A stretch of DNA of 64,000 nucleotides from NCBI GenBank assembly GCA_019192455.1, contig JAHCML010000009.1, positions 86,912 through 150,911 of the forward strand, read 5' to 3'. Origin of the DNA: Alphaproteobacteria bacterium SS10. GTDB lineage: Bacteria > Pseudomonadota > Alphaproteobacteria > TMED2. Shown in pieces: positions 25,835 through 35,532 of this stretch; the stretch's first letter is position 1; each line of letters opens with the position of its first letter. Made by a program: the position numbers and the translations under genes. The notes below the pieces were generated by a model. The model ran no database searches and was not told the origin of the DNA. It worked only from the letters and a program-made list of their open reading frames with translations.

Positions 25835-27421
25835 TTACGCCGTGGCCTTTTCAGCTTCTTCACCCTCAGCTTCAGCCGCCTCGGCTTCGGCAGCTGCTTC
25901 ATCAGCGGCTTGCCACTCTTCTTCAAATAGCTGGCTACGCAGTGCCATGATGATGGCGTTTGCGCTGTCCTCAGTGATCGCTTCTTCACCAACGATTTCA
26001 ACGAATTCGTCACCAGCCAGATAGGCGATGTCTTCCAGGCTGCGAACTTCGTTCTCGCCCAGCTTCACCATCATTTCTGGGGTCATACCGCCGATCTCGG
26101 CCAGCTGATCTTCCACGCCAAGCTCAACCCGGCGGGCTTCAAACTCGGCATCACGCTTCTCGATGAAGTTGGCGGCGCGCTGCTGAAGTTCAGCGCCCAG
26201 CTCTTCCTCGATGCCTTGAATGCCGGTCAGTTCATCAACTGGGCTTTGGGCGATGTCTTCCAGGCTAGCGAAGCCCTCAGTGACCAGCAGGCTGGCCAGC
26301 ATCTCGTCGCAATCCAGTGCCTCGATGAAGATCTCGGTACGCTTCTTCATCATCTCCTGGAAGCGGGCGGCTTCGTCCTCTTCGGTGATGATGTCGATAT
26401 CCCAGCCGGTCAACATGGAAGCGAGGCGCACATTCTGACCACGACGGCCAATTGCCTGCTTCAGCTGCTCTTCTGGCACCACAACCTCAACCCGGCCGGT
26501 TTCCTCATCCATCACCACTTTGGAGACCTCAGCAGGGGCCAGCGCGTTCACCAAGAAGGTGGCGGCGTCTTGGGTCCATGGAATGATGTCGATCTTCTCG
26601 CCTTGCAGCTCGCCAACGACGGCCTGCACACGGCTACCACGCATACCAACGCAAGCGCCGACAGGGTCGATAGAGCTGTCATTGGAGATCACAGCGATCT
26701 TCGCGCGGCTGCCTGGGTCACGGGCAACGGCCTTAATCTCAATCACACCGTCATAGATTTCAGGCACTTCCTGCGCGAACAGCTTGGCCATGAATTCTGG
26801 GTGGGTGCGGGACAGGAAGATCTGTGGGCCGCGCTGCTCTTCACGAACATCGAAGATATAGGCGCGAACCCGGTCACCGTTCTTGAAGAACTCACGCATG
26901 ATGGTCTCATCACGGCGCATATAGCCCTCGGCACGGCCAAGATCGATGATCACATTGCCATACTCAACCCGCTTGACGATACCGTTGACGATCTCGCCAG
27001 CGCGGTCCTTGTACTCTTCATATTGGCGGGCACGCTCAGCGCCGCGCACTTGCTGAACGATCACCTGCTTCGCGGTCTGTGCGGCGATGCGGCCAAAATC
27101 AATTGGTGGCAGTGGGTCGATCAGGAACTCACCGATCTCAACGCCCTCTTGGATAACCACAGCTTCGCGATGTGGAAGCTGGATGTTTTCATCTTCGATC
27201 TCAGCATCGTCGGCGACGACCTCGCGGTAGCGGGCCAGGGTGATCTCACCGTTTTTGCGGCTGACCTCGGCGCGGATATCGTGCTCTAGGCCGTATTTTG
27301 AGCGGCCAGCTTTTTGGATCGCCTGTTCCATGGCGACCAGCACTTCTTCCCGGTCGATGCTTTTCTCGCGGGCGACCGCATCGGCCACTTGCAGCAATTC
27401 GAGGCGTGGAGTTCCTGACAT
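25835..27421 (-). CDS. nusA: Transcription termination/antitermination factor NusA
   Basis: 528 residues. It has the NusA N-terminal RNA-polymerase domain (1-125), S1 (about 135-200), two KH domains (about 210-345, with IGRRGQNVRLASMLTGW in the second), then two acidic helix-hairpin repeats to about 500. The C-terminus is Ala/Glu-rich. NusA modulates pausing, termination and antitermination, including rRNA antitermination. It lies in the order rimP-nusA-ylxR-infB as in nearly all bacteria. Confidence 0.98.
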   Translation of the reverse strand: MSGTPRLELLQVADAVAREKSIDREEVLVAMEQAIQKAGRSKYGLEHDIRAEVSRKNGEITLARYREVVADDAEIEDENIQLPHREAVVIQEGVEIGEFLIDPLPPIDFGRIAAQTAKQVIVQQVRGAERARQYEEYKDRAGEIVNGIVKRVEYGNVIIDLGRAEGYMRRDETIMREFFKNGDRVRAYIFDVREEQRGPQIFLSRTHPEFMAKLFAQEVPEIYDGVIEIKAVARDPGSRAKIAVISNDSSIDPVGACVGMRGSRVQAVVGELQGEKIDIIPWTQDAATFLVNALAPAEVSKVVMDEETGRVEVVVPEEQLKQAIGRRGQNVRLASMLTGWDIDIITEEDEAARFQEMMKKRTEIFIEALDCDEMLASLLVTEGFASLEDIAQSPVDELTGIQGIEEELGAELQQRAANFIEKRDAEFEARRVELGVEDQLAEIGGMTPEMMVKLGENEVRSLEDIAYLAGDEFVEIVGEEAITEDSANAIIMALRSQLFEEEWQAADEAAAEAEAAEAEGEEAEKATA

Positions 27422-27481
27422 TTTTCCGTCCTTCGTTCTTCTGTCCGCTGTCTCTAGCTAGTGCGGCGCAGTGTTAGTCGC

Positions 27482-28078
27482 TCAATGTTGAGTCTCGGTA
27501 ATCTCTAATTCGGTATCGACATCATCGCCGGCTTCATCCAACTCCAAGGCACCGCCCTGGGCGCCGGCTTTACCGCCCGCCTTCGCCTGTTCATGGGCGA
27601 TCAGCGCATCGGTTAGGATCAGCTTGGCTTTCTGAATGCCGTTGAAAGGCAGGGCGATCTCACCCTCCTCCATCTCCAGCACCACGGCGTCGTCATCCTG
27701 GGTGCCGATAATCGTGCCGCTGAACTTACGGCGGCCGCCCGGCTCAGTCGTGGCGTGGTGGAACAGCTCCACCTTCGCCTGAAAGCCGGCGTAGTTCACA
27801 TAATCCTTCAGCCGGGTCAGCGGCCGGTCGATCCCTGGTGACGATACCTCAAGGTGGTACGCGTCAGGGATTGGGTCTTCCACATCGAGCACGGCAGAAA
27901 TAGCGCGGGAGATATCGGCGCAATCATCCACGGTCATCGATGCACCATCGGCGCGGTCGGCCATGATTTGCAGCACTGGGCGCTTACCGCCCTGCAGCTG
28001 CACGCGCACCAGCTCATAGCCCATATCTTCCAGGGCGGGCTCGATAATCGTCGCAACTTTGGTTGCCGGATCGGCCAT
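27482..28078 (-). CDS. rimP: Ribosome maturation factor RimP
   Basis: 198 residues from the ATG at 28078. The alpha/beta N-terminal domain has IIEPALEDMGYELV and DDCADISRAISAVLD; the family motif YHLEVSSPGIDRPL is at about residues 85-98, and the C-terminal SH3-like domain contains FSGTIIG. The last 35 residues are acidic. The frame could be extended to 28150 but the extension runs through the terminator hairpin, so the internal ATG is preferred. RimP binds the 30S precursor and helps S12/S19 assembly. Confidence 0.95.
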   Translation of the reverse strand: MADPATKVATIIEPALEDMGYELVRVQLQGGKRPVLQIMADRADGASMTVDDCADISRAISAVLDVEDPIPDAYHLEVSSPGIDRPLTRLKDYVNYAGFQAKVELFHHATTEPGGRRKFSGTIIGTQDDDAVVLEMEEGEIALPFNGIQKAKLILTDALIAHEQAKAGGKAGAQGGALELDEAGDDVDTELEITETQH

Positions 28079-28124
28079 GCTTTGCCTTGCTCGTAAAACT
28101 CTGTCCTGGCCCCATTCGGCCAAC

Positions 28125-28148
28125 AAAAAAGGCGGACCGAAACGGCCC
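28125..28148 (-). terminator. Terminator/attenuator between trmB and rimP
   Basis: On the minus strand GGGCCG, a 3-nt UUU loop and CGGUCC form a 6-bp stem (one G-U pair) followed by GCC and a run of six U. It sits about 140 nt past the trmB stop and only 47 bp before the rimP start. It either ends the metK-trmB transcript or acts as a leader attenuator for the rimP-nusA operon. Confidence 0.6.
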
Positions 28149-28288
28149 ACCCATCCAACGCGATCCTGTCGCGCCGATTGTCGCTCAACCTCGTCTTCTA
28201 CAAAGCGTCATCACGTACAATCAGGTATGGCCGCCAATATAGGGATTTTTACGACAGGCACAAGCGCGGATGATTGGGGGGCGTCCTG

Positions 28289-29020
28289 CTAGCCCTCATC
28301 AATGCGGGTGAAGTTCAGGAAGTAACCGCAGCGGCCCTGGGCCACCGCCTTCTCAAAATACCGCGTTGGCGACCAATCCTCTGGTGGTACTCGCCAATCA
28401 CTCGCCTGCTCTGCCTGCCACTTAAAGGCGGGGTGGCGCCAGGTCCGTTCCATCATCCAATCGGCCAGTCTTGGATCATCGGTGGCCAGGCGCAGCTCGG
28501 CGCCTGGTTTCATGATCGCGGCAAACCGGTCCAGGGTGGATGGCTGTAGGAAGCGGCGGCGGTGATGCTTGGTTTTCGGCCAGGGATCTGGGAACTGAAG
28601 ATAAAGGCGCCCAACAACTGAATTTGGAATGGCGGGCAGTAGCTTGCGCGCGTCATCGGGAAACACCCGCACATTCTCAATCTTGCGCGCATGCATGTGG
28701 TTCAGCATGGCGGCGACACCGTTCAGAAACGGCTCAAAGCCCAGAATGCCGACATTGGGATAGGTCTCGGCGATATGCAGGGTGTGCTCACCATTGCCAA
28801 AGCCGATTTCGAGCCAGAAATCCTCGATCTCGCGACCGAACAGGCCGTCCGGGCCGATCAGCTCATCCGCGGTGTAGGTTTCACCCTCTGGTGGGACTGG
28901 CAGGCCGTATTCGGGCAGGGTGGTCAGCGCATCGGCGCGGCCCGCCCGTAAGGGGCGGCCACGGCGGCGGCCATAGAAACGATCGCCGCGTCTGCGCGGT
29001 TGAGCATCGCTCTCCTGCAT
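28289..29020 (-). CDS. trmB: tRNA (guanine(46)-N7)-methyltransferase
   Basis: 243 residues. After an Arg-rich N-terminal tail (RRRGRPLRAGRADAL), the class I methyltransferase domain has the motif LEIGFGNGEH near residues 75-84 with SAM-binding glycines, then LGFEPFLNG, and the conserved QFPDPWPKTKHHRRR near 145-160 that contacts tRNA. It installs m7G46 in tRNA variable loops, using SAM made by the upstream gene metK, with which it is neighbour in many alphaproteobacteria. Confidence 0.96.
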   Translation of the reverse strand: MQESDAQPRRRGDRFYGRRRGRPLRAGRADALTTLPEYGLPVPPEGETYTADELIGPDGLFGREIEDFWLEIGFGNGEHTLHIAETYPNVGILGFEPFLNGVAAMLNHMHARKIENVRVFPDDARKLLPAIPNSVVGRLYLQFPDPWPKTKHHRRRFLQPSTLDRFAAIMKPGAELRLATDDPRLADWMMERTWRHPAFKWQAEQASDWRVPPEDWSPTRYFEKAVAQGRCGYFLNFTRIDEG

Positions 29021-29078
29021 AAGGCCAGCAGTTAACCCCCGATCGCGTCTTGTGTCCCCGGCAGATCCCTAAAGTCGC

Positions 29079-30305
29079 TTAGAACGCGCTCTTCAGTTGG
29101 TCGACCAGGTCCGTCTTCTCCCAAGAGAAGCCGCCATCAGCCTCTGGCTCACGGCCAAAGTGACCATAAGCAGCGGTGCGGGCATAGATTGGGCGGCTCA
29201 GCTTAAGGTGCTCACGGATGCCACGTGGGCTTAGATCCATCACATCCTGCAGGATGGCTGGCAGCTTGGTGTCGTCCACTTTCTCGGTGCCATGGGTATT
29301 CACATAAACCGAGAGCGGCTTGGAAACGCCAATCGCGTAGGAAAGCTGGATCGTGACGCGGTCGGCCAGATCAGCGGCGATCACGTTCTTGGCGAGGTAG
29401 CGCGCGGCATAGGCAGCTGAGCGGTCAACCTTCGTCGGATCCTTACCGGAGAAGGCACCACCACCGTGTGGTGCGGCACCGCCATAGGTGTCGACGATGA
29501 TCTTACGACCGGTCAGGCCGGCATCACCATCCGGACCACCAATCACGAAGCGACCGGTTGGGTTCACATAGAACTCAGCATCCGGGCACATCCAACCCTC
29601 AGGCAGGATCTTCTCGACATGGGTGCGAACATATTCGCGGATTTCTTCCTGGCTGGCGCCTTCGGTGTGCTGGGTCGACACAACAACGGAGGTGGCGCCA
29701 ACAGGTTGGCCATCGCGGTATTGCAGGGTGACCTGGCTCTTCGCGTCTGGGCCGAGGAAATCGACATCTTTGGCGTGGCGAGCAGTGGCCAGTGACCGAA
29801 GGATTTCGTGGGAATAGTAAATCGGCGCTGGCATCAGAACCGGCGTCTCACGGCAGGCATAACCGAACATGATGCCCTGGTCGCCCGCACCTTCATCCTT
29901 GTTGTCAGCCGCATTGGCATCAACACCGATGGCGATATCAGCAGATTGCTGGTGCACCCGGTTCAGGACTTCCGCGTTCTTCCAGTGGAAGCCGTCTTGC
30001 TCGTAACCGATGTCTTTGATCGCTTCGCGGGCCAGCTGCTCCATCAGCTCATGGGTCACGCTGTCCGGGCCGCGCACTTCACCGGCCAGGCCGACAAAGT
30101 TGGTGGTGGTCATGGTCTCAACCGCCACGCGGGAGAGCGGGTCAGCGCCGAGGAAGGCATCGACGATGGCGTCGGAGATGCGGTCACACACCTTATCTGG
30201 GTGACCTTCAGAGACAGACTCACTGGTGAAAAGGAAATCGCCCTGGCTCACGCTACTACTACCTTCTGCGGAGGCGGCTGGCTTGGATGGTGGGACAACA
30301 GTCAT
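29079..30305 (-). CDS. metK: S-adenosylmethionine synthase
   Basis: About 408 residues from the ATG at 30305, against 384 in E. coli. The motifs are [14 protein letters not shown] (N-terminal, with His and Asp for the phosphate site), [28 protein letters not shown] and [14 protein letters not shown]. It makes SAM from methionine and ATP. The first about 20 residues are poorly conserved; a GTG at 30251 is an alternative start that matches the family start better, so the exact start is unsure. An XRE regulator and lnt lie upstream on the same strand, and a 194-bp leader separates metK from the regulator. Confidence 0.96.
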   Translation of the reverse strand: MTVVPPSKPAASAEGSSSVSQGDFLFTSESVSEGHPDKVCDRISDAIVDAFLGADPLSRVAVETMTTTNFVGLAGEVRGPDSVTHELMEQLAREAIKDIGYEQDGFHWKNAEVLNRVHQQSADIAIGVDANAADNKDEGAGDQGIMFGYACRETPVLMPAPIYYSHEILRSLATARHAKDVDFLGPDAKSQVTLQYRDGQPVGATSVVVSTQHTEGASQEEIREYVRTHVEKILPEGWMCPDAEFYVNPTGRFVIGGPDGDAGLTGRKIIVDTYGGAAPHGGGAFSGKDPTKVDRSAAYAARYLAKNVIAADLADRVTIQLSYAIGVSKPLSVYVNTHGTEKVDDTKLPAILQDVMDLSPRGIREHLKLSRPIYARTAAYGHFGREPEADGGFSWEKTDLVDQLKSAF

Positions 30306-30499
30306 GGGCCAGAACTCCGCCGTTATTATGAATTGATTAGATGATGCGACGTCATCAACGAACGCTGATGAGAGGGTGGCTGTTGTGGCAAGCGTAGCCG
30401 CCAAGGTCAAGCATCAGGCGCCTGCCCAGCATAAGCTGTAAAAATTTAGGGTTGATAACCACAAGACATAGCCGGTTTGGCCGGGTCTTAAGCGCCTGT
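30306..30499. promoter_or_regulatory. metK upstream region, no riboswitch recognised
   Basis: 194 bp between the XRE gene and metK. It contains a small symmetrical site, TGATG (30342-30346) / CATCA (30353-30357) around CGACGT, and A/T-rich sections, but I could not fit any SAM riboswitch class to it. The promoter of metK is expected here; no sigma-70 pair is convincing. Confidence 0.35.
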
Positions 30500-30988
30500 T
30501 TAGTCAGCCTTCGCCAGGGTGCGGGCGAGGTCTAGGATCCGGCGACGGACACCGGTATCGCCAATGCTGTAATAGGCCCGAACCAGGTCCAGGGTCTCTT
30601 TACGCGCCATTGGGTCATTGTCGAGCCGCGCCTGTGGTTCCTCACCGAAGCCGGCGACCGGCTCGGTCGTGGCTTCCCCGGGCCCCTCATAGATCGCGAG
30701 GACGTCGGCGGGCATATCATCGAAGAAGTAGTTTACCGAGACGTCGAGCAGGCGGCTCAAATGGAATAGGCGGCTGGCGCCGATCCGGTTGGCGCCGCGC
30801 TCATACTTCTGCACCTGCTGGAAGGTGAGGCCCAGGGCATCACCGAGCCGTTCCTGGCTCATGCCCAGTAGGGTCCGCCGCTGGCGCAGTCGCAGGCCCA
30901 CATGCATGTCCACCGGGTGTGGACCGCTATCCTGTTTACGGGCACCACCAGATTGGGCTTGTCCTGGTTGATCCTGATCGAAAGGCAT
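30500..30988 (-). CDS. XRE-family helix-turn-helix regulator
   Basis: 162 residues. A polar N-terminal tail precedes the helix-turn-helix at about 28-85, with LRLRQRRTLLGMSQERLGDAL, QQVQKYERGANRIG and LFHLSRLLDVSVNYFF, a SinR/CI-type fold. The C-terminal half (about 95-160) has Gly/Pro-rich linker and then an amphipathic helix, VRAYYSIGDTGVRRRILDLARTL. A regulator of this kind sits between lnt and metK in many alphaproteobacteria (the PraR family in rhizobia is one, from memory). Likely cytoplasmic and self-associating; the target is unknown. Confidence 0.85.
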   Translation of the reverse strand: MPFDQDQPGQAQSGGARKQDSGPHPVDMHVGLRLRQRRTLLGMSQERLGDALGLTFQQVQKYERGANRIGASRLFHLSRLLDVSVNYFFDDMPADVLAIYEGPGEATTEPVAGFGEEPQARLDNDPMARKETLDLVRAYYSIGDTGVRRRILDLARTLAKAD

Positions 30989-31122
30989 AAACGGCTCTAT
31001 TGGGCTATTCGACGGGCGAATATCTGTTTGGTTTCCTACACTAACTGGGTTGCCCGTTGGCTTGCCGACCCCGGTACCCGGTCATGTTTTGGTTGGCTTA
31101 ACTGATCGATACACGCTTTGCG

Positions 31123-32856
31123 TTAGGTCGCAGTTTTATTGGTGCTGCGTACCGTCACGACCGTTATCACGATCCAACCAATCAGCAAGATATAGAAAAA
31201 CCACATCGGGGTGAAGTGAGATGCGTCATTCAGCTCACTCGATCCGTCTGGGGTGGCCCGATTGACCGGCTTTGGCAGCGGCATATCGAGGACATCGGCG
31301 GTGTTGATCGCACTCTGAACCAGCACCCGGCCATGGCCGTCGATGACCCCAGAGATGCCGGTATTGGCGACCCGAACAACCGGCAACCCAGTTTCAATCG
31401 CGCGCATTCTAGCGCTGAAGAAATGCTGATGTGGGCCAGCTGTGGCGCCGAACCAGGCATCATTGGTGACCGTCACAATCCAATCAGCCGACGATACGGC
31501 ACCGCTGAAAAGCCCTGGAAAAATAACCTCATAGCAGACCATGGGCAGTGGCCGTGGCAGGCTGGGCGGCAGTAGCGGTGGTAGGTAGGTGGCGTCCAGG
31601 CGCTGGCCCGGGCTGAAATCAGAAGACCCAGCGGCAATCGCGTCCATACCCAGCGGGCGTAGGATCGAGCGGAGCGGTAGGAACTCACCAAACGGGACCA
31701 GCTTGACCTTGTCATACCGGCCCAGCGCATCCCCTGCCGCGTTCAGGGTGATCACACTGTTGTGATAGCGGAAGCCCCCTTCCTCATTATCGTTCTCTAG
31801 CGGCTCCCGATGTGGCGTGCCGGTGAGGAGGTAGCCGTCATATGGGATTGCCAGGGACACGGCGGTCCGTGCCGCCTCATCAATGCCGAGGGCATAGGGC
31901 ACCGCCGTTTCTGGCCAGATAATTATTGGCGGGATCGTATCGCCGTCATCGTCCGGTGGCTGGGTGGATAGGGTGATCAGCCGGTTCAGGATCTCACGCC
32001 GGTTTTCCGCATCCCACTTCTCAGTCTGCTGAACATTGGGTTGGATCAGCCGAACGGTGGTGCTGGCATGGTAAGTGGTTGGATTGTCGGACAGGCGTGC
32101 GGCACCCCAGGACCACAGGGCCACGGTGCCGATGATCGCCAACAGCGGCAGAGCCAGGCGCAGCCGCGCCTCAACCTTGCCCTGGCAGAGGGTCGCGAGG
32201 GCTAGTGGGACCGCAATCGCAAACAGGCTTAAGCCATAGCTGCTGATCAGGGCCGCCCCTTGCAGCAGTGCCTCACTACCGGCGAGGCCATAGCCGACCA
32301 GGTTCCAGGGAAAGCCAGTCAGAACCGTGCCGCGCAGGAACTCAGCCAGGGTAAAGGCGGCGACTAGCGCCAGAAATCGACCGGTACCCTTAGCGCCAGA
32401 GGCGGTGACGGCGAGACCGGCCAGGCCCCAGAATATCGCAAGTCCAGCGGGCAGCAGGGTCACGGCAAACGGCACCAACCACCAATACTTGCCAATATCG
32501 GTGAACAGGGCCGCGCTGATCCAGTAGAGGCCAAAGGCCAGATAGCCAAAGCCAAAGGCCCAAGCGGTCGCAAACCCGCCCCGCTTTGTCGTTACCCCAT
32601 CAAACAACCAGGCAAAGCCGATCCAAGCGATAGGCAAAGCAGGCAAGAAGTTGAGCGGGGCGAGGGATAGGACGGCCAGGGCACCCAGCAAGAACGCCAA
32701 GCCCATCCGCTTCCAAGGCTTAAGCGCCGCGCACCAGGCGGCGGGCCGCTCAAGCGGGGCAAGCCAGGCATCAAGCTGGCCCGGTACGCCTTTCAAGAAG
32801 AGGGGGCGCAGGGAGATGGGTTTCGGGACGGCCCAGGGCGCCTGACTGACTGCCAT
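31123..32856 (-). CDS. lnt: Apolipoprotein N-acyltransferase
   Basis: 577 residues. Six to seven N-terminal hydrophobic segments between about 50 and 235 precede a carbon-nitrogen hydrolase domain with the catalytic set Glu in IWPETAVPY, Lys in YDKVKLVPFGEF and Cys in VCYEVIFPG, and a last membrane segment near the C-terminus. It transfers an acyl chain to the N-terminus of diacylglyceryl lipoproteins, the last step of lipoprotein maturation. The upstream corC gene is separated by 14 bp and the downstream XRE regulator by 134 bp. Confidence 0.96.
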   Translation of the reverse strand: MAVSQAPWAVPKPISLRPLFLKGVPGQLDAWLAPLERPAAWCAALKPWKRMGLAFLLGALAVLSLAPLNFLPALPIAWIGFAWLFDGVTTKRGGFATAWAFGFGYLAFGLYWISAALFTDIGKYWWLVPFAVTLLPAGLAIFWGLAGLAVTASGAKGTGRFLALVAAFTLAEFLRGTVLTGFPWNLVGYGLAGSEALLQGAALISSYGLSLFAIAVPLALATLCQGKVEARLRLALPLLAIIGTVALWSWGAARLSDNPTTYHASTTVRLIQPNVQQTEKWDAENRREILNRLITLSTQPPDDDGDTIPPIIIWPETAVPYALGIDEAARTAVSLAIPYDGYLLTGTPHREPLENDNEEGGFRYHNSVITLNAAGDALGRYDKVKLVPFGEFLPLRSILRPLGMDAIAAGSSDFSPGQRLDATYLPPLLPPSLPRPLPMVCYEVIFPGLFSGAVSSADWIVTVTNDAWFGATAGPHQHFFSARMRAIETGLPVVRVANTGISGVIDGHGRVLVQSAINTADVLDMPLPKPVNRATPDGSSELNDASHFTPMWFFYILLIGWIVITVVTVRSTNKTAT

Positions 32857-32870
32857 AAGCTGACCAGTTT

Positions 32871-33926
32871 CTAACTTTGGTTGGAGGCGCCGGTAACGGT
32901 CGCGCCTTGTCCCTCATCGGTACGGCCTGCGGTCCGGTAATGGTGCACCCGCAAACGGCGAATGCGGCGGGGATCACATTCTAACACCTCAAACTCAAGG
33001 CCTGAGCTATGGGGGATTAGGGCGCCGCGATTTGGCACCTCACCGGCCAGGGCGAAAACCAGGCCGCCCAGCGTGTCGATGTCTTCCCGCTCTTCCTCGG
33101 TCAGCAGGTGGCCGACATGGGCCTCAAAATCATCGATATCCAAGCGGGCATCGACGATCAGGGTGCCGTCTGGCTGTTCCACCAACTGTGGTGCCTCATC
33201 CGTCTCATGCTCATCGCGGATTTCACCGACGATCTGCTCAACCAGATCTTCAATGGTCACCAGGCCATCAATGCCGCCGAATTCATCAACGACAAGGGCC
33301 AGGTGGGTCTGCTTCATCCGCATCTCAAGCAGCAAATCCATGACCGGCATTGAGGGGGCAACAATCATGGGGTTGCGGACCAGATCAGTCAGCACGAGCG
33401 GCTTACCGGCTGCCAGGGCCGCCAGCACATCCCGGATGTGCAGAACGCCGACAACCTCATCCAGGCTCTCGCGATAAACCGGCATCCGGCTGTGGGTCTT
33501 GTTGGCCAGCAGCTTCAGCAGATCACTTTGCGGGGTGTCGACCTCAATCGCATTGATGTCCACCCGCGGGACCATGCAGTCTTCGGCTGAGAGGTCGCGC
33601 AGCGCTAGCACGTTCTGGATCAGCATCCGCTCATGCGCGGCGGCGGCGTTATCAGCCTCGGCGCCATTGCGACCATTGCCGTTCTTGCCGCCGTTTTTGC
33701 TGTTGCCGGTCATCTCGCCATAGATGGCGGCATCGACGCCGATATCATTGCCGTCATCGCCACCAAACAGGCGTTTGATCCGCGCCATTAGGCCATCGCC
33801 GCCGTTGTTATCAGCGGGGTTGTAGGTTTTCTGGCTGATCGGTGCCCCACCCGTGTGGGGCTTGGGACTAGATCCCGGTGGTTCTTCACCCGCGGGCATG
33901 CTGGATTTGGTTGGTTGCTCACTCAT
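32871..33926 (-). CDS. corC: CorC/HlyC-type transporter-associated protein with CBS pair
   Basis: 351 residues, no membrane segments. Residues about 70-110 are the linker, then a tandem CBS pair (about 110-245, with VPRVDINAIEV and VDEFGGIDGLVTIEDLVEQIVGEI) and a CorC-HlyC C-terminal domain. This soluble class resembles CorC (YbeX), which in E. coli accompanies ion efflux and interacts with the ybeY-phoH cluster. Start and ybeY stop overlap by 4 bp, ATGA. The long Asn/Gly-rich N-terminal linker (residues 70-90) is low-complexity. Confidence 0.93.
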   Translation of the reverse strand: MSEQPTKSSMPAGEEPPGSSPKPHTGGAPISQKTYNPADNNGGDGLMARIKRLFGGDDGNDIGVDAAIYGEMTGNSKNGGKNGNGRNGAEADNAAAAHERMLIQNVLALRDLSAEDCMVPRVDINAIEVDTPQSDLLKLLANKTHSRMPVYRESLDEVVGVLHIRDVLAALAAGKPLVLTDLVRNPMIVAPSMPVMDLLLEMRMKQTHLALVVDEFGGIDGLVTIEDLVEQIVGEIRDEHETDEAPQLVEQPDGTLIVDARLDIDDFEAHVGHLLTEEEREDIDTLGGLVFALAGEVPNRGALIPHSSGLEFEVLECDPRRIRRLRVHHYRTAGRTDEGQGATVTGASNQS

Positions 33927-34489
33927 TGTGCTGAGGCCTCTTCGTCAACGGCCAAACCAACACGATCAAAGCGATAGGGGTCATCGAGACCCAACCGGCG
34001 TAACGCCAACACTTCCAACTGCTCCATAAAAGCGGCCTGTTCGTCATCTTCATGGTCCAGGCCGACCAGGTGATACAGCCCGTGCACCACCAAATGGGTG
34101 ACGTGCTGCCATATGGGAATATCCCGCGCTTGGGCCTCGGTTGCAACCACATCCTGGGCCAGGATCAAGTCACCGATGGGCAGCGCCTCCATCCCGGGCA
34201 GGGCGGACACAGTTTCGCCCGTCTCAAATTGCGGGAAGGACAGCACATTCGTCGGCTTATCCTTGCCCCGATAATCCCGGTTTAGCTCACGTACGGCATC
34301 GTTATCCGTCAGGACAACTGAGACTTCCCAGCCAAGCTCACTCGGCCAGTCGGCGGGTTTGCCATTGGCGATCAGCTCTTCGTGACCAGCATTCAGGGCA
34401 TCTTGGACCACTTGCACAGGCGTTTTGGGCGCGAGGGCAGCGGCCCATTGGTCATCCGCGACCTCTAGGATCAGGGCAGGCTGGGTCAT
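33923..34489 (-). CDS. ybeY: Endoribonuclease YbeY
   Basis: 188 residues with the zinc motif HLVVHGLYHLVGLDH (three His), the family hallmark, and the upstream signature LNRDYRGKDKPTNVLSFPQ. The N-terminus contains SWEVSVVLTDNDAVREL-type strands. YbeY cleaves rRNA ends and takes part in 16S maturation and ribosome quality control. It overlaps both phoH upstream (4 bp) and corC downstream (4 bp), so the three are translationally coupled. Confidence 0.96.
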   Translation of the reverse strand: MTQPALILEVADDQWAAALAPKTPVQVVQDALNAGHEELIANGKPADWPSELGWEVSVVLTDNDAVRELNRDYRGKDKPTNVLSFPQFETGETVSALPGMEALPIGDLILAQDVVATEAQARDIPIWQHVTHLVVHGLYHLVGLDHEDDEQAAFMEQLEVLALRRLGLDDPYRFDRVGLAVDEEASAQ

Positions 34490-35532
34490 TCGGGCTGTTT
34501 CTTTGTTTTATCAGCCCGGGCATAGGCACGGACGATCCGGGCCACCAGCGCATGGCGCACCACATCTTCAGCGGCGAAGCGGACAATATCCATATCCTCC
34601 TCCTCGCCGAGGATATCCAACGCCTCCAACAGGCCAGAGCGGACATTGGGCGGCAGGTCGATCTGGCTCGGATCGCCGGTCACAACCATGCGGCTATTCT
34701 CACCCAGGCGGGTCAGCACCATGCGCATCTGCATCGTGGTGGTGTTCTGCGCCTCATCCAGGATCACGAACGCATTGGCCAGGGTACGGCCGCGCATGAA
34801 GGCAAGCGGGGCCACTTCGATCTGCCCACTCTCCAGCCGTTTGGCCGTGCGTTCTGGGCCCAAAAGATCAAACAGCGCGTCATAAATCGGGCGCAGATAG
34901 GGGTCGACCTTGTCCCGCATATCACCGGGCAGGAAGCCAAGGCGCTCACCGGCCTCAACCGCGGGGCGGGTGATGATGATCCGGTCCACCTCTTCCGCCA
35001 GAAACCGGCGCACTGCCTCAGCGACGGCGAGGTAGGTTTTACCGGTACCGGCCGGGCCAACGCCAAAGACAAGGGCGCTATCGGCCATGGCCTGAAGGTA
35101 GCGCGCCTGGGTTGGGCTGCGTGGCATCAGACCGGCGGCATTGCTGTGCCCACGGCCAGGTTTACCGCCCCGCTCAACCACCGGGGTTCCGGCACCGATG
35201 GCGCGGAGGGCGGCAGCCCGTGCGGTTTCATCAAGATTGCCCATGGCACTCCTCAACACGGCATCAATCTCAGCCGGTCCAACCTCAAGCCCGTGCTTCA
35301 ACCGCTGCCAGATCGTTTCCAGCGCGGTGCGGGCGGTTTCAACCGACTCTTCTGGGCCGATCAGGGCAAGGCGATTGCCCCGGCTCGCGATCTGCAGGCC
35401 CAGCTGGTGTTCGATACGCGCAAGATGGGCGTCATGCTCGCCGCAGAGAAGGGCGAGCAGGTGGTTATCGTCGAATTCCAGGGTGATCTGATTGTTCAGA
35501 TCCGATGGTTTTGCGGTCTTGCTATCGCTCAA
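34486..35532 (-). CDS. phoH: PhoH family ATPase
   Basis: 348 residues with the P-loop [12 protein letters not shown] near residues 155-167 and Walker B in [11 protein letters not shown]. The N-terminal KH-like segment has [22 protein letters not shown]. PhoH proteins are ATPases linked to RNA metabolism, here adjacent to ybeY as in most bacteria. It starts 4 bp inside the end of miaB and ends 4 bp inside ybeY. Confidence 0.95.
   Translation of the reverse strand: MSDSKTAKPSDLNNQITLEFDDNHLLALLCGEHDAHLARIEHQLGLQIASRGNRLALIGPEESVETARTALETIWQRLKHGLEVGPAEIDAVLRSAMGNLDETARAAALRAIGAGTPVVERGGKPGRGHSNAAGLMPRSPTQARYLQAMADSALVFGVGPAGTGKTYLAVAEAVRRFLAEEVDRIIITRPAVEAGERLGFLPGDMRDKVDPYLRPIYDALFDLLGPERTAKRLESGQIEVAPLAFMRGRTLANAFVILDEAQNTTTMQMRMVLTRLGENSRMVVTGDPSQIDLPPNVRSGLLEALDILGEEEDMDIVRFAAEDVVRHALVARIVRAYARADKTKKQPE

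Noticed and set aside
26216..27289. Plus-strand ORF of 357 codons opposite nusA
   Set aside because: Overlaps conserved NusA coding throughout; no family motifs or ribosome site.
30306..30499. SAM riboswitch before metK
   Set aside because: Considered because alphaproteobacteria often have one, but no SAM-class consensus stems or pseudoknot could be placed.
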